The position numbers and the translations under genes are program-made. Positions 1 through 6,396 of a stretch of 12,983 bases of DNA are shown here, piece by piece (position 1 is the stretch's first letter; each line of letters opens with the position of its first letter). A model generated the notes under the pieces. It was not told the DNA's origin and did no database searches. It saw only the letters and a program-made list of their open reading frames with translations. The stretch comes from JBBSWA01 sp038046485 (GTDB taxonomy: Archaea > Nanobdellota > Nanobdellia > Woesearchaeales > SM23-78): the NCBI GenBank assembly GCA_038046485.1, contig JBBSWA010000076.1, forward strand, positions 1 through 12,983, written 5' to 3'.

Positions 1-188
1 GAGGTGGCGCCTCGGCCCCCTCTGTACTGCTTTATAATCCAACGTCTTTTTTTTCATTAAGTTTTGCCATAAAGATCACCAAAAAGAAGGAATTTTGCCT
101 GGTTTTTAAACTGTAAAGGAATTATGAAATTGAACAAGACTGGTTGGAGACAGCAATCCTTATAAACTCTTAATCTCAGGGATAGAGC
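1..188. other. Left-edge GC-rich stub and intergenic region
   Basis: No coding region is supported here. Bases 1-24 are strikingly GC-rich for this AT-rich window and contain GAGG...CCTC complementarity, as at the end of a structured RNA. An eight-T run at 47-54 could terminate a plus-strand RNA. Alternatively ATTATAAAG, read on the minus strand around 30-38, could be the TATA box of a transcript leaving the window leftward. TTTTTAAAC near 104-112 is another TATA-like string, followed by a 13-codon ORF at 124 that I do not consider a real gene. Confidence 0.4.
160..167 (+). promoter_or_regulatory. TATA box for the 512-aa gene
   Basis: TTATAAAC begins 29 nt before the ATG at 189. This spacing recurs across the window and implies a leaderless or nearly leaderless transcript starting at that ATG. 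Confidence 0.6.
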
Positions 189-1727
189 ATGGCTTCGGAT
201 AGTGAGCGTCTTGTCAAGTATGGTTTTATTAGTGGGGGCGCGCGGGATAAGTACACCTTTGATGATGCAAAGAAGGTGTTCAAGGCAGTTTCTGAGTTGG
301 GAAGTTTAGATGCAGGTGATGCAGAAGAGGAAGAAACAGAAGAGCAGAACATTTCCGTTTCAGGTTCATATATGAAAACAGGTTATCCCAATCCCGTTAA
401 AAGGTATCGTCTGGTGTTCGAAAGTTTTGGCCAATCCATTGAGGAGATGTATTATTGGTTCTTGGAGCATTTCCGTCAGGATCAAGCATTTTCGCATGCA
501 GATAAAATAACCGATATTTTCTCAGCAAGCGAGAACAGTGCTTTCTTTGGCAGCAGTCAACAACGCTTGGGTATTCAGCAGGATAAGGCACAGCAGTTTA
601 TGGCGACGATTGGTAAGATGATTAAGGACTTATTCGCCTTGGTAAGGGAAATGCGTATCTTGGATGAGAAGCTCGCTCCCAGAAGATTGTGGGGCAAGAG
701 CGACAGTGCGGACGTCGCCTTAAAAGGAGAGTTCACAGACCTCGTTGAAAACAGAGGTGGTCAGATGCAGCCTGGTTCCGTTTTTCACTTAGCACAAACT
801 GTTGGATACACCATCCTGCCCGATCTTTTTTTTAATACAAAAGTGTACGATGAGACTAAGTTAGATGGTATCGTAGATAGTATGCAGTGGAATCCGCAGG
901 TAAAAACGGTTCTGAAAAGAAAGTTATACTCGTTTATTAATTGGAAGAAGAAAACAGATGCTGAACTCGAAACCCGTCGTAAGTTCCTATTGCGATACCT
1001 ACGTCAGCATTGGGGTGTAATTAAGATGTATATGGCTTGGGTGAAACCTTACTTGCGCAATGTAAAGCATCTTTCGATGAGTGCTTCGCAGATGGACAGT
1101 GCTGATCTAATCAATGCTTTTGAAACAAGTCTGACTGAGATTGAAGTCTTGTTCTATCGCCAGCCCAAAGGAAGTGGTCCAGTACCCTGTATTTTGATGA
1201 CCTTAAAATTAAGAACCCGCCCATCACTAAGTTATTCGCAGGAATACCAGCGAGGTCCGATCCATGTAGGTCGAGCAGAGTGTACGTTAAGGGCGTATGG
1301 CTGGTCAAAGGATCAGATCGCTCAGTATAAACGCATGCGAGCCGAGGAAGACTTCGAACTCTTTGGATTTATTGACGAAAACATAAAAGCAGCCATGGAT
1401 GCCTTAGGAGATGAGTTAGAAAAGTACTTGAAGGAAGCAGGCGAAGACTTGGAAGAGAAAAAAACAGGTAAGCCTGCCGAGAAGCACATCTCAGTTAAGG
1501 AGTCGTTAGCAGAATCGCTTGATCCATTCTTATCCATCTTTAAGGGGTTCAAGGAAATGTTTGGTCCATTAGGATTTAGCGCAGCAGCTTCCTTGTTTTC
1601 CTCGTCCGGTAAGGGCAGTAACTTGCCCAGTCCAGATGACATGAAAGACAAGGGAAAAAGTGCAGAAGGATCCATGTGGCTTGCGTATAAGAGCTATAAG
1701 AAAAGCCATGGGTTGTTGTCATGGTAA
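189..1727 (+). CDS. Large hypothetical protein, 512 aa
   Basis: I do not recognise this family. The protein appears soluble: there is no signal peptide and no clear membrane segment. A short N-terminal region (1-44) leads into an acidic stretch at 45-52 (EEEETEEQ). A mainly helical region rich in aromatic and charged residues follows (about 70-290), with a conspicuous SSQQRLGIQQDKAQQF segment near 122-137. A strand-rich stretch lies around 315-370, then a charged helical region (378-425). A mildly hydrophobic, serine-rich part at about 445-475 precedes a basic tail. The ATG start is set by the TATA box 29 nt upstream. The next gene on the same strand (coiled coil) starts 79 bp downstream, and an endonuclease IV-like gene follows that. 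The coding call is firm from length and lack of a competing frame; the function is unknown. Structural, viral or cell-surface roles cannot be told apart from sequence alone. Confidence 0.88.
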   Translation: MASDSERLVKYGFISGGARDKYTFDDAKKVFKAVSELGSLDAGDAEEEETEEQNISVSGSYMKTGYPNPVKRYRLVFESFGQSIEEMYYWFLEHFRQDQAFSHADKITDIFSASENSAFFGSSQQRLGIQQDKAQQFMATIGKMIKDLFALVREMRILDEKLAPRRLWGKSDSADVALKGEFTDLVENRGGQMQPGSVFHLAQTVGYTILPDLFFNTKVYDETKLDGIVDSMQWNPQVKTVLKRKLYSFINWKKKTDAELETRRKFLLRYLRQHWGVIKMYMAWVKPYLRNVKHLSMSASQMDSADLINAFETSLTEIEVLFYRQPKGSGPVPCILMTLKLRTRPSLSYSQEYQRGPIHVGRAECTLRAYGWSKDQIAQYKRMRAEEDFELFGFIDENIKAAMDALGDELEKYLKEAGEDLEEKKTGKPAEKHISVKESLAESLDPFLSIFKGFKEMFGPLGFSAAASLFSSSGKGSNLPSPDDMKDKGKSAEGSMWLAYKSYKKSHGLLSW

Positions 1728-1742
1728 GAGATTTCTAAGGAG

Positions 1743-1775
1743 TTTTTCTAACAATCCGATTTTTTCTAACAATCC
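1743..1775 (+). repeat. Perfect 15-bp direct repeat with T-runs
   Basis: TTTTTCTAACAATCC occurs at 1743-1757 and again, identically, at 1761-1775, a period of 18 bp. It starts 15 bp after the stop of the 512-aa gene and ends directly against the next TATA box. The T5-6 runs fit an archaeal terminator; the AACAATCC part next to the TATA box could instead be a BRE or regulator site. Confidence 0.7.
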
Positions 1776-1783
1776 ATTTATAC
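1776..1783 (+). promoter_or_regulatory. TATA box for the coiled-coil gene
   Basis: ATTTATAC begins 31 nt before the ATG at 1807 and directly follows the second copy of the 15-bp direct repeat. Confidence 0.6.
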
Positions 1784-1806
1784 TAGCTTAACTTCCTCTT
1801 TTTAAT

Positions 1807-2580
1807 ATGGTTCAGTTCCAAGATCCGTTAGAGGAAGGCAGAAAGAAGGAGTTCGAAGCGCTGCAGAGTAAGAAACAAGAAACGCTAAAAGAGATCGAGA
1901 AAGAAAAGGAAAAAGAGCAAGAAGAAGTGCGCAGGCGAGAGTTTGCGTTGGAGGCGCTTCGCAGGGAAAAAGAGCTTGCAGAAAAAAAGCTAAAAGCCTT
2001 AACTGAAAAGGAAAAGGTAAAATCACAAGAGTTGGAAGCAGAAGAAAAAGAGCTCAGAGAAAGAGCAGAGGCCCTCGCAAAAAAGATTGAAGAAGAAGCT
2101 GAGGCAGTCTCTCGCTTAAGAAAGCCCACAACGCAAGAAAGTCTTGAAGCAACGGTGGTGGAGGCAGCGCAAGGTCTTCCTGAACAGCCCATTCAAGCAG
2201 CAGCTCAACCCTTATATCAATCGCCGTCTAGAGTAGAAGAAAATTCGTTGTATCAAAGCCTAGCTGAGTTGCGCAGTGGAATTTATGGAGTGGCCTCTCA
2301 TCAAGTATCTGGAACCCAAGTCCCTGCTTCCGATCGTTCACAAATTGGTTCTCTTTATACGCAATTGCAGGACATTGTCCAAAACTTAGCATCCCATGCC
2401 GTGCAGGGTCATAAATTGGATGAGGCGAACGCAACTCAGGTAACCCAGGCCTTGAACGCTACCATGCAGGCAGTCGAACACTTGGAGGAAGCCTATTCAA
2501 GCCGCTTCGAAAACCTGTTGAATCGCGCTCGAGGGTATCTTTCTAAGCAGGAGGATGTGTATAAGACACCCGGCACGTAA
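1807..2580 (+). CDS. Coiled-coil protein with C-terminal repeat, 257 aa
   Basis: Residues 8-105 are an almost uninterrupted run of E, K, R, L and A typical of a long charged coiled coil (for example EIEKEKEKEQEEVRRREF). A Pro/Gln/Ala-rich linker (about 106-146) follows, then a C-terminal region with an imperfect internal repeat: SLYQSLAEL...ASHQV at 147-167 and SLYTQLQDI...ASHAV at 182-199. The last part (205-246) is predicted helical. No signal peptide or membrane segment is visible. The start is supported by a TATA box 31 nt upstream. It lies between the unrecognised 512-aa gene and the endonuclease IV-like gene on the same strand, so it may be a scaffold or adaptor for one of them; that is inference. 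Coiled-coil composition gives spurious matches to myosin- or SMC-like proteins and should not be read as homology. Confidence 0.88.
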   Translation: MVQFQDPLEEGRKKEFEALQSKKQETLKEIEKEKEKEQEEVRRREFALEALRREKELAEKKLKALTEKEKVKSQELEAEEKELRERAEALAKKIEEEAEAVSRLRKPTTQESLEATVVEAAQGLPEQPIQAAAQPLYQSPSRVEENSLYQSLAELRSGIYGVASHQVSGTQVPASDRSQIGSLYTQLQDIVQNLASHAVQGHKLDEANATQVTQALNATMQAVEHLEEAYSSRFENLLNRARGYLSKQEDVYKTPGT

Positions 2581-2648
2581 TTTACGTCAAAAACGTATGT
2601 TTCTCGGATCATTCAAAAAATTACCGCTTAGGACAAAAGGTCGAAATC

Positions 2649-2658
2649 CTTTTAAAGG
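2649..2658 (+). promoter_or_regulatory. TATA box that decides the EndoIV-like start
   Basis: CTTTTAAAGG begins about 30 nt before the ATG at 2680, matching the TATA-to-start spacing elsewhere. The in-frame GTG at 2671 would lie upstream of the predicted transcript start, although a GGTGGAG purine tract at 2657-2663 sits at Shine-Dalgarno distance from that GTG. Confidence 0.5.
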
Positions 2659-2679
2659 TGGAGTTCTAGAGTGAATCGT

Positions 2680-4815
2680 ATGATTTTTGACAATAATTAT
2701 TATCACGCCTTGGATCGGGATTCGTTTGCAGGAACGCCCAGTGCTGATGTCATGTCTGAGCCGGTAATCGAACAAGAAATTAAAACAGAGTCAGGCAGAG
2801 CCTTCACGCAAAAACTAGGCCCAACAGACCTAGGTAAGCCAGGTAATCCCATGCAGCACCAGCTCCAAGCCCTCTTGGCAAACATCCGTGAAGGCGTAGG
2901 TAAAATTGAGTTCAATTTTCCAGGGGCGGGTAAGGGTACGGCCCAGTCTCCCACACCTGAATCCTACAACAAAAGAGAGCGAGAGGAGATGCGCGCCTTG
3001 TTGGACCTGAACAAGATGAAAACATCGGTCCACGCAACCTTCAGTAAGCAAGGTTTCTCGGGTTTGGGAGAACGAGGATTTAACGATGCCGTTCGAGAAG
3101 ATAATTTAAAAGAGTTAAGAAAGGCCATTGACTTTGCAGCTGAAGCAACCAAGGGTGGAGCGATCGTCTTTCACACAGGGGAGTGGAATCGTCCAATTTA
3201 CGAGTTGGATGAGAAATTGAACCCAGTTGTCGGTAAAAGGGACGTAGAGGAAAAGGATGAGAAAACGGGTAAGATGAAGACAGTGAAAATTGATGTAAGG
3301 CAGTTCGAGGGTTTTCCAGAGGAGCACAAGCGCGCTACCTTGTATGTTGCAGATGAACGCACAGGCGCTTTTGTCGATTCCATCAGTAAGGATCAACACT
3401 TGTTCGAGCCGCAGTTTATAACGGCAGAGGATAAAGAGGCTGAAAAATATGGGATTAAAAAGGTAGGCTCTAAATATATGTCTAAGGATGACAAAGAGTT
3501 AAAGCCAGAAGATTGGATTGATACAGAGGGTCGTAAAGTGCCTAAGTTTCAGAAGGAAATGGATGATGAATATGTGGATCGCCTGTTTAAGCGAATTCCT
3601 AAATTTAATAAGGATGGAGTGAATTTTGAAGTTAAGAAGCTGTCTTGGAATAAATTAGTGATAAGAGCAGAGGAGATTAGGGAAGAAACTGGAGATATAG
3701 TGTCTCCGGAATTACTCTTCGCTCGCATTCACTTAGAGCATCGAGTCTTGCAGGCAAAGGGTTCTTCCTTGTTCCACGCAAGGAATTATCAGGATTACAA
3801 GGAGCAGCGGGATAAATTAAAGGAAGCATTGGATGTATGGAATGACTTGGAGCCCAAGTTAAAGGATAAAAATGAGTTTTGGAAGTATATGATAACTCAA
3901 CCAAAATTTGGGCAGGCTTTGCAAAGCCTGATTCCTCCAGATGTGGTTTCTCCAAGAGATGCGATTCAAAAAGAATTGAATGATGTAGATAGGAACATGC
4001 GTCACATTCACGAATCCTCAGCTTCAGCCGATGTTCAAGCACAAGAAGCTATTGAGTTGTTAAAAAATGTAAAGCCCGTTCATGAGGTCGGCATCAAAAA
4101 ATCAGCAGACTCAATAGCAAGAGCCGCAATCTTTGCCATGGAAAAGTACAATCAAAACAAGAAAAACCTGGACGAACCCTTGTACATTGCGCCGGAGAAC
4201 TGGCATTATACACAGTTCGGTAGCCATCCCGATGAGATGATTGAGTTAATCAACGCTTCTCGTAAGGAGATGGCTGCGATGTTGCAAAAGACCTATGGCT
4301 ATTCAGAGCAAGAAGCAAAGGAGAGGTCTCAGATGCACATCAAGGCTACCATCGACGTGGGTCACTTGAATATGTGGCGCCAACACTGGCAAGCAACGCC
4401 CGGTCAAAAGCCTGAGGATCGGGATAAAGATTTCAATAAGTGGATGGTTAGAGAAATGAAAAAATTAGCTGACAAAAAAGTATTAGGTCATATTCACCTC
4501 TCGGATAACTTAGGTTTTGATGACGAACACCTCACGCCCGGTACGGGTAATGTCCCCATCAAAGATCTAGTCGAGGACTTGGTAAAAGCAGGAATTAAGG
4601 ATTTTATCATCGAGCCAGGCAGTTTCAATGCAACAACTGTGGTGCATGACACCTTTGCATTGTTGGGTAGTCCTGTGTATAAGCTGCGTCCGATGCCAAG
4701 CTTTGCAGGGGTCCACAATCGTCAGTTCGGTTATCACAATCCCGCAATGTACATTGTAGGGGCTTACAGTCCAAGCAATGAGTGGATTCTTTGGAGTGAA
4801 GTGCCATTGGAGTGA
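2680..4815 (+). CDS. Endonuclease IV-like TIM-barrel protein with large insertion
   Basis: This belongs to the xylose isomerase-like/AP endonuclease 2 TIM-barrel superfamily. The nine metal ligands of endonuclease IV all have apparent equivalents (numbered from the GTG at 2671): H121 in SVHAT, H168 in FHTG, E509 in APEN, D562 and H565 in DVGHLN, H609 in HIHLSD, D618 and H620 in DDEHLTPG, and E648 in IIEPG. Known family members are usually about 280 residues; this one has 711-714. Most of the excess lies between H168 and E509, where endonuclease IV has only some 35 residues. That insertion is lysine- and glutamate-rich with helical stretches (about 325-465). There is also a roughly 75-residue N-terminal extension and a 60-residue C-terminal tail. 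The family predicts a two- or three-metal hydrolase or a sugar isomerase; the ligand set favours phosphoester chemistry, but the substrate is unknown. I prefer ATG 2680 because of the TATA spacing; GTG 2671 (adding MNR) is possible. The stop lies 2 bp from that of the convergent HD gene. Confidence 0.88.
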   Translation: MIFDNNYYHALDRDSFAGTPSADVMSEPVIEQEIKTESGRAFTQKLGPTDLGKPGNPMQHQLQALLANIREGVGKIEFNFPGAGKGTAQSPTPESYNKREREEMRALLDLNKMKTSVHATFSKQGFSGLGERGFNDAVREDNLKELRKAIDFAAEATKGGAIVFHTGEWNRPIYELDEKLNPVVGKRDVEEKDEKTGKMKTVKIDVRQFEGFPEEHKRATLYVADERTGAFVDSISKDQHLFEPQFITAEDKEAEKYGIKKVGSKYMSKDDKELKPEDWIDTEGRKVPKFQKEMDDEYVDRLFKRIPKFNKDGVNFEVKKLSWNKLVIRAEEIREETGDIVSPELLFARIHLEHRVLQAKGSSLFHARNYQDYKEQRDKLKEALDVWNDLEPKLKDKNEFWKYMITQPKFGQALQSLIPPDVVSPRDAIQKELNDVDRNMRHIHESSASADVQAQEAIELLKNVKPVHEVGIKKSADSIARAAIFAMEKYNQNKKNLDEPLYIAPENWHYTQFGSHPDEMIELINASRKEMAAMLQKTYGYSEQEAKERSQMHIKATIDVGHLNMWRQHWQATPGQKPEDRDKDFNKWMVREMKKLADKKVLGHIHLSDNLGFDDEHLTPGTGNVPIKDLVEDLVKAGIKDFIIEPGSFNATTVVHDTFALLGSPVYKLRPMPSFAGVHNRQFGYHNPAMYIVGAYSPSNEWILWSEVPLE

Positions 4816-4817
4816 GA

Positions 4818-5342
4818 TCAAGAACTCGTAATCTTCTCGTACTTCGTAACCAACTCTTTATAGATAATTTCGTCTTTTAGGATATCTTTTGAATTCTCAA
4901 TAAAATATCGCAGCTTGTCAAGTAGCCATTTTCTTAGTTCGTTGGTTGAAGCGAGAGGGTAATAATCAAGATTATCATAAAAATCAGCAGCTTTTACGAT
5001 TAGAGCATCTCTTCCCGTTTTGCAGCAGCGCTCAAAGTTCTCTTTATATCTTTCAGTTTTGTTTTCAATGGATTCATCAAAACTGTTTGCTTCAACCACG
5101 TGAGCGATTTCCATGCCAAATCTTAATTTAAGCTCTGAAATTTTAACATCAGTATCCTCAATAACATCATGCAAGATGGCTGCAATCACAATATCTTTAT
5201 CATAATTTAAATGGTAAAGATGAAGCCCAACTCGAATACTATGTAGGATAACTGGTTTAGTATTTTTTCCAGATTTTTGATACGCAAAAATAAGAAACTT
5301 AATGGCTTCTTCTATTTGTTTATCATCTTCAGGTTTAGGCAT
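4818..5342 (-). CDS. HD-domain phosphohydrolase, RelA/SpoT hydrolase-like
   Basis: A 174-aa single-domain HD protein. Metal-binding residues are visible in order: H34 (ILHSIRVG), H58-D59 (ILHDVIEDTD, with the E62-D63 pair characteristic of the ppGpp hydrolase domain of SpoT), and D120 in KAADFYDNL, the counterpart of KLADRLHNM in SpoT. Length and architecture resemble small alarmone hydrolases (MESH1/SAH type). No synthetase or TGS domain is present. The family removes 3'-pyrophosphate from (p)ppGpp or acts on related nucleotides, but archaeal members often have unproven substrates. It is convergent with the EndoIV-like gene, stop codons 2 bp apart. Its own minus-strand TATA box lies at 5363-5371. 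The HD assignment is firm; the substrate is inference. Confidence 0.9.
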   Translation of the reverse strand: MPKPEDDKQIEEAIKFLIFAYQKSGKNTKPVILHSIRVGLHLYHLNYDKDIVIAAILHDVIEDTDVKISELKLRFGMEIAHVVEANSFDESIENKTERYKENFERCCKTGRDALIVKAADFYDNLDYYPLASTNELRKWLLDKLRYFIENSKDILKDEIIYKELVTKYEKITSS

Positions 5343-5362
5343 GTTAAAGCAGGTTTACTCTA

Positions 5363-5371
5363 GATTATAAA
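5363..5371 (-). promoter_or_regulatory. TATA box for the HD hydrolase
   Basis: Read on the minus strand, TTTATAATC begins 29 nt before the ATG (complement of 5340-5342), again suggesting a leaderless mRNA. Confidence 0.6.
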
Positions 5372-5501
5372 CGTTTTCTAGGTGGGGTCATTCGTGATCA
5401 AATGCTTTTCGCAAATCTCTCGGTTTTTCCATTTATCTTTCGTCATTTCCGGATTTCATCCAGATTCATCAAAAACTCTTCGTCTTTTAGCAGAATAACT
5501 T
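5372..5501. other. Non-coding spacer between HD gene and tRNA
   Basis: About 130 bp between the HD-gene promoter and the tRNA promoter. I see no ORF with coding character, no strong hairpin and no repeat. Confidence 0.5.
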
Positions 5502-5510
5502 CTTAAATAG
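5502..5510 (+). promoter_or_regulatory. TATA box for the tRNA gene
   Basis: CTTAAATAG lies about 40 nt before the mature tRNA 5' end, predicting a start near 5533 and a roughly 10-nt leader to be removed by RNase P. The same string occurs at 5725-5733 before the methyltransferase gene. Confidence 0.5.
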
Positions 5511-5542
5511 AACAGAAGGTTGATGTTAAGAAGAAGGTAAGA

Positions 5543-5677
5543 GCTGAGGCAAGGGGGATTGGCGACCCCCACTCGTCTGAAATAATCAGTGACGCTAGCG
5601 TCACTGTATACAGCAAACTTTAGTTTGCAGTAAACGAGGACCGTGCCGGTTTGGGAGTTCGAATCTCCCCCTCAGCG
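5543..5677 (+). tRNA. Intron-containing tRNA, probably tRNA-Ser
   Basis: The acceptor stem GCTGAGG (5543-5549) pairs perfectly with CCTCAGC (5670-5676). The D arm is GGGGG/CCCCC around ATTGGCGA. The T arm is GGGAG-TTCGAAT-CTCCC (5653-5669). A long variable arm (ACCG/CGGT, 5640-5650) makes it type II, and with discriminator G73 (5677) this points to serine. The anticodon stem CTCGT/ACGAG is interrupted by an intron of about 50-52 nt (roughly 5582/5583-5632/5633). It contains a perfect 20-bp palindrome (5587-5606) and a second hairpin GCAAAC-TTTA-GTTTGC (5613-5628). Oddities: base 8 is C instead of the near-universal T. The loop reads as UGA (Ser) only with C at position 33, while the register with normal T33 gives anticodon GAA (Phe). 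No CCA directly follows base 73 (the next bases are ACCA). It could be a diverged Ser tRNA or a degenerate copy. That this is a tRNA gene is well supported; the isotype is not. Confidence 0.75.
5582..5633 (+). other. Putative archaeal tRNA intron
   Basis: The insert follows the anticodon, the canonical archaeal position. Next to the anticodon stem, TAA (5631-5633) could be the 3' bulge of a bulge-helix-bulge. CTG (5577-5579) pairs with CAG (5628-5630) as an incomplete central helix: three pairs, the fourth an A-G mismatch. The two internal hairpins replace a simple inner helix, so the splice motif is relaxed and the exact ends could shift by one base on each side. Confidence 0.55.
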
Positions 5678-5680
5678 ACC

Positions 5681-5702
5681 AATTCCTTTTTTAGAAGGAA
5701 TT
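5681..5702 (+). terminator. Hairpin with T-run after the tRNA
   Basis: AATTCCTT (5681-5688) and AAGGAATT (5695-5702) form a perfect 8-bp stem whose loop continues a T6 run. The T-run alone would serve as an archaeal terminator for the tRNA; the hairpin adds support. Confidence 0.55.
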
Positions 5703-5724
5703 AAAAAAGGATAAGAAGGATCAC

Positions 5725-5733
5725 CTTAAATAG
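5725..5733 (+). promoter_or_regulatory. TATA box for the methyltransferase
   Basis: CTTAAATAG; TTAAATAG begins 31 nt before the ATG at 5757. This favours that upstream ATG over the internal ATG at 5796. Confidence 0.6.
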
Positions 5734-5756
5734 TTTATGAATTTAAGTTTGACAGA

Positions 5757-6341
5757 ATGAAACAATTGATAAATAATCACGTTTTAATTCATAGGATGGA
5801 TCGACTCGAGCAATTCAACCGTATCAAAGCTCGTTACAGAGAGTTCGAGCGCGAACTTCTCTCACAAGGAAAGCTTCCAATGCGCTCCACCAATACCGGT
5901 TTTTGGGGCACAGCAGATATGGAAGCCGTGTTTCACCTGTTTGAAACCTTACACTTGGAAAACGACAAAGGTTTTCTAGACTTGGGCAGTGGAGATGGTC
6001 GTATCGTTTTAGTCGCTTCCTTATTCACCTACGCGCAAGGCGTGGAGTCCGATCCAGAACTGGTGGATCAAGGGGAGGAGATTCGGCAGGAATTGGGTTT
6101 GAAGGCGGATTTTATCTGCGCCGATTTTCTAAGCCTGGATCTTTCAAAGTTTGATTTTTTCTTCATCAATCCTGATCATCGCTTTGAGGAAGCATTTGAA
6201 GATAAACTCCTCCAAGAGGCCAAAGGAAAGAGGTTGTTCGTCTACAACATTGTGTTTGCCCCAGAGAAGTTAAGGAAAGGAAAGACCTATTGGCATGATC
6301 AGATCCCCATAACCGAGTATGTAATTGAGCCTAAGGGATAA
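5757..6341 (+). CDS. Class I SAM-dependent methyltransferase, aKMT/FAM173-like
   Basis: A 194-aa Rossmann-fold methyltransferase. SAM motif I is FLDLGSGDGRIV (73-84). The acidic residue ending strand 2 is E97 in GVESDPELV, and ADF at 122-124 fits the adenine-binding position. NPD (138-140) follows strand 4. The D-L-G-S-G-D-G-R-I signature and the short length resemble the archaeal protein-lysine methyltransferase aKMT and eukaryotic FAM173/ATPSCKMT proteins, which suggests a protein substrate, but this is by motif only. The N-terminal 45 residues are helical and basic. I choose ATG 5757 because a TATA box begins 31 nt upstream; homologues might start at Met14 (5796). It has its own promoter and sits downstream of the tRNA. 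Confidence 0.87.
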   Translation: MKQLINNHVLIHRMDRLEQFNRIKARYREFERELLSQGKLPMRSTNTGFWGTADMEAVFHLFETLHLENDKGFLDLGSGDGRIVLVASLFTYAQGVESDPELVDQGEEIRQELGLKADFICADFLSLDLSKFDFFFINPDHRFEEAFEDKLLQEAKGKRLFVYNIVFAPEKLRKGKTYWHDQIPITEYVIEPKG

Positions 6342-6367
6342 CAAGATCATCCTTTGAAGGATAACCT

Positions 6368-6375
6368 ATTTATAG
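6368..6375 (+). promoter_or_regulatory. TATA box for the GNAT gene
   Basis: ATTTATAG begins 29 nt before the ATG at 6397. Confidence 0.6.
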
Positions 6376-6396
6376 TCGTTCTTGTTCTAGAGTCTT

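Noticed and set aside
124..165. 13-codon ORF before the 512-aa gene
   Set aside because: Too short to support, overlaps the TATA box of the following gene, and no ribosome-binding signal is evident.
1812..2192. Serine/phenylalanine-rich 126-aa minus-strand frame opposite the coiled-coil gene
   Set aside because: It is the antisense shadow of a Glu/Lys-rich coiled coil; the residue composition follows directly from the opposite strand.
3677..4042. 121-aa minus-strand frame inside the EndoIV-like gene
   Set aside because: It lies wholly within the insertion region of a well-supported gene, has no motifs and no TATA box at the usual distance.
5543..5677. Selenocysteine tRNA
   Set aside because: The D stem is long, but the acceptor stem has only 7 bp, no 9/4 arrangement can be drawn, and no UCA anticodon falls in the loop.
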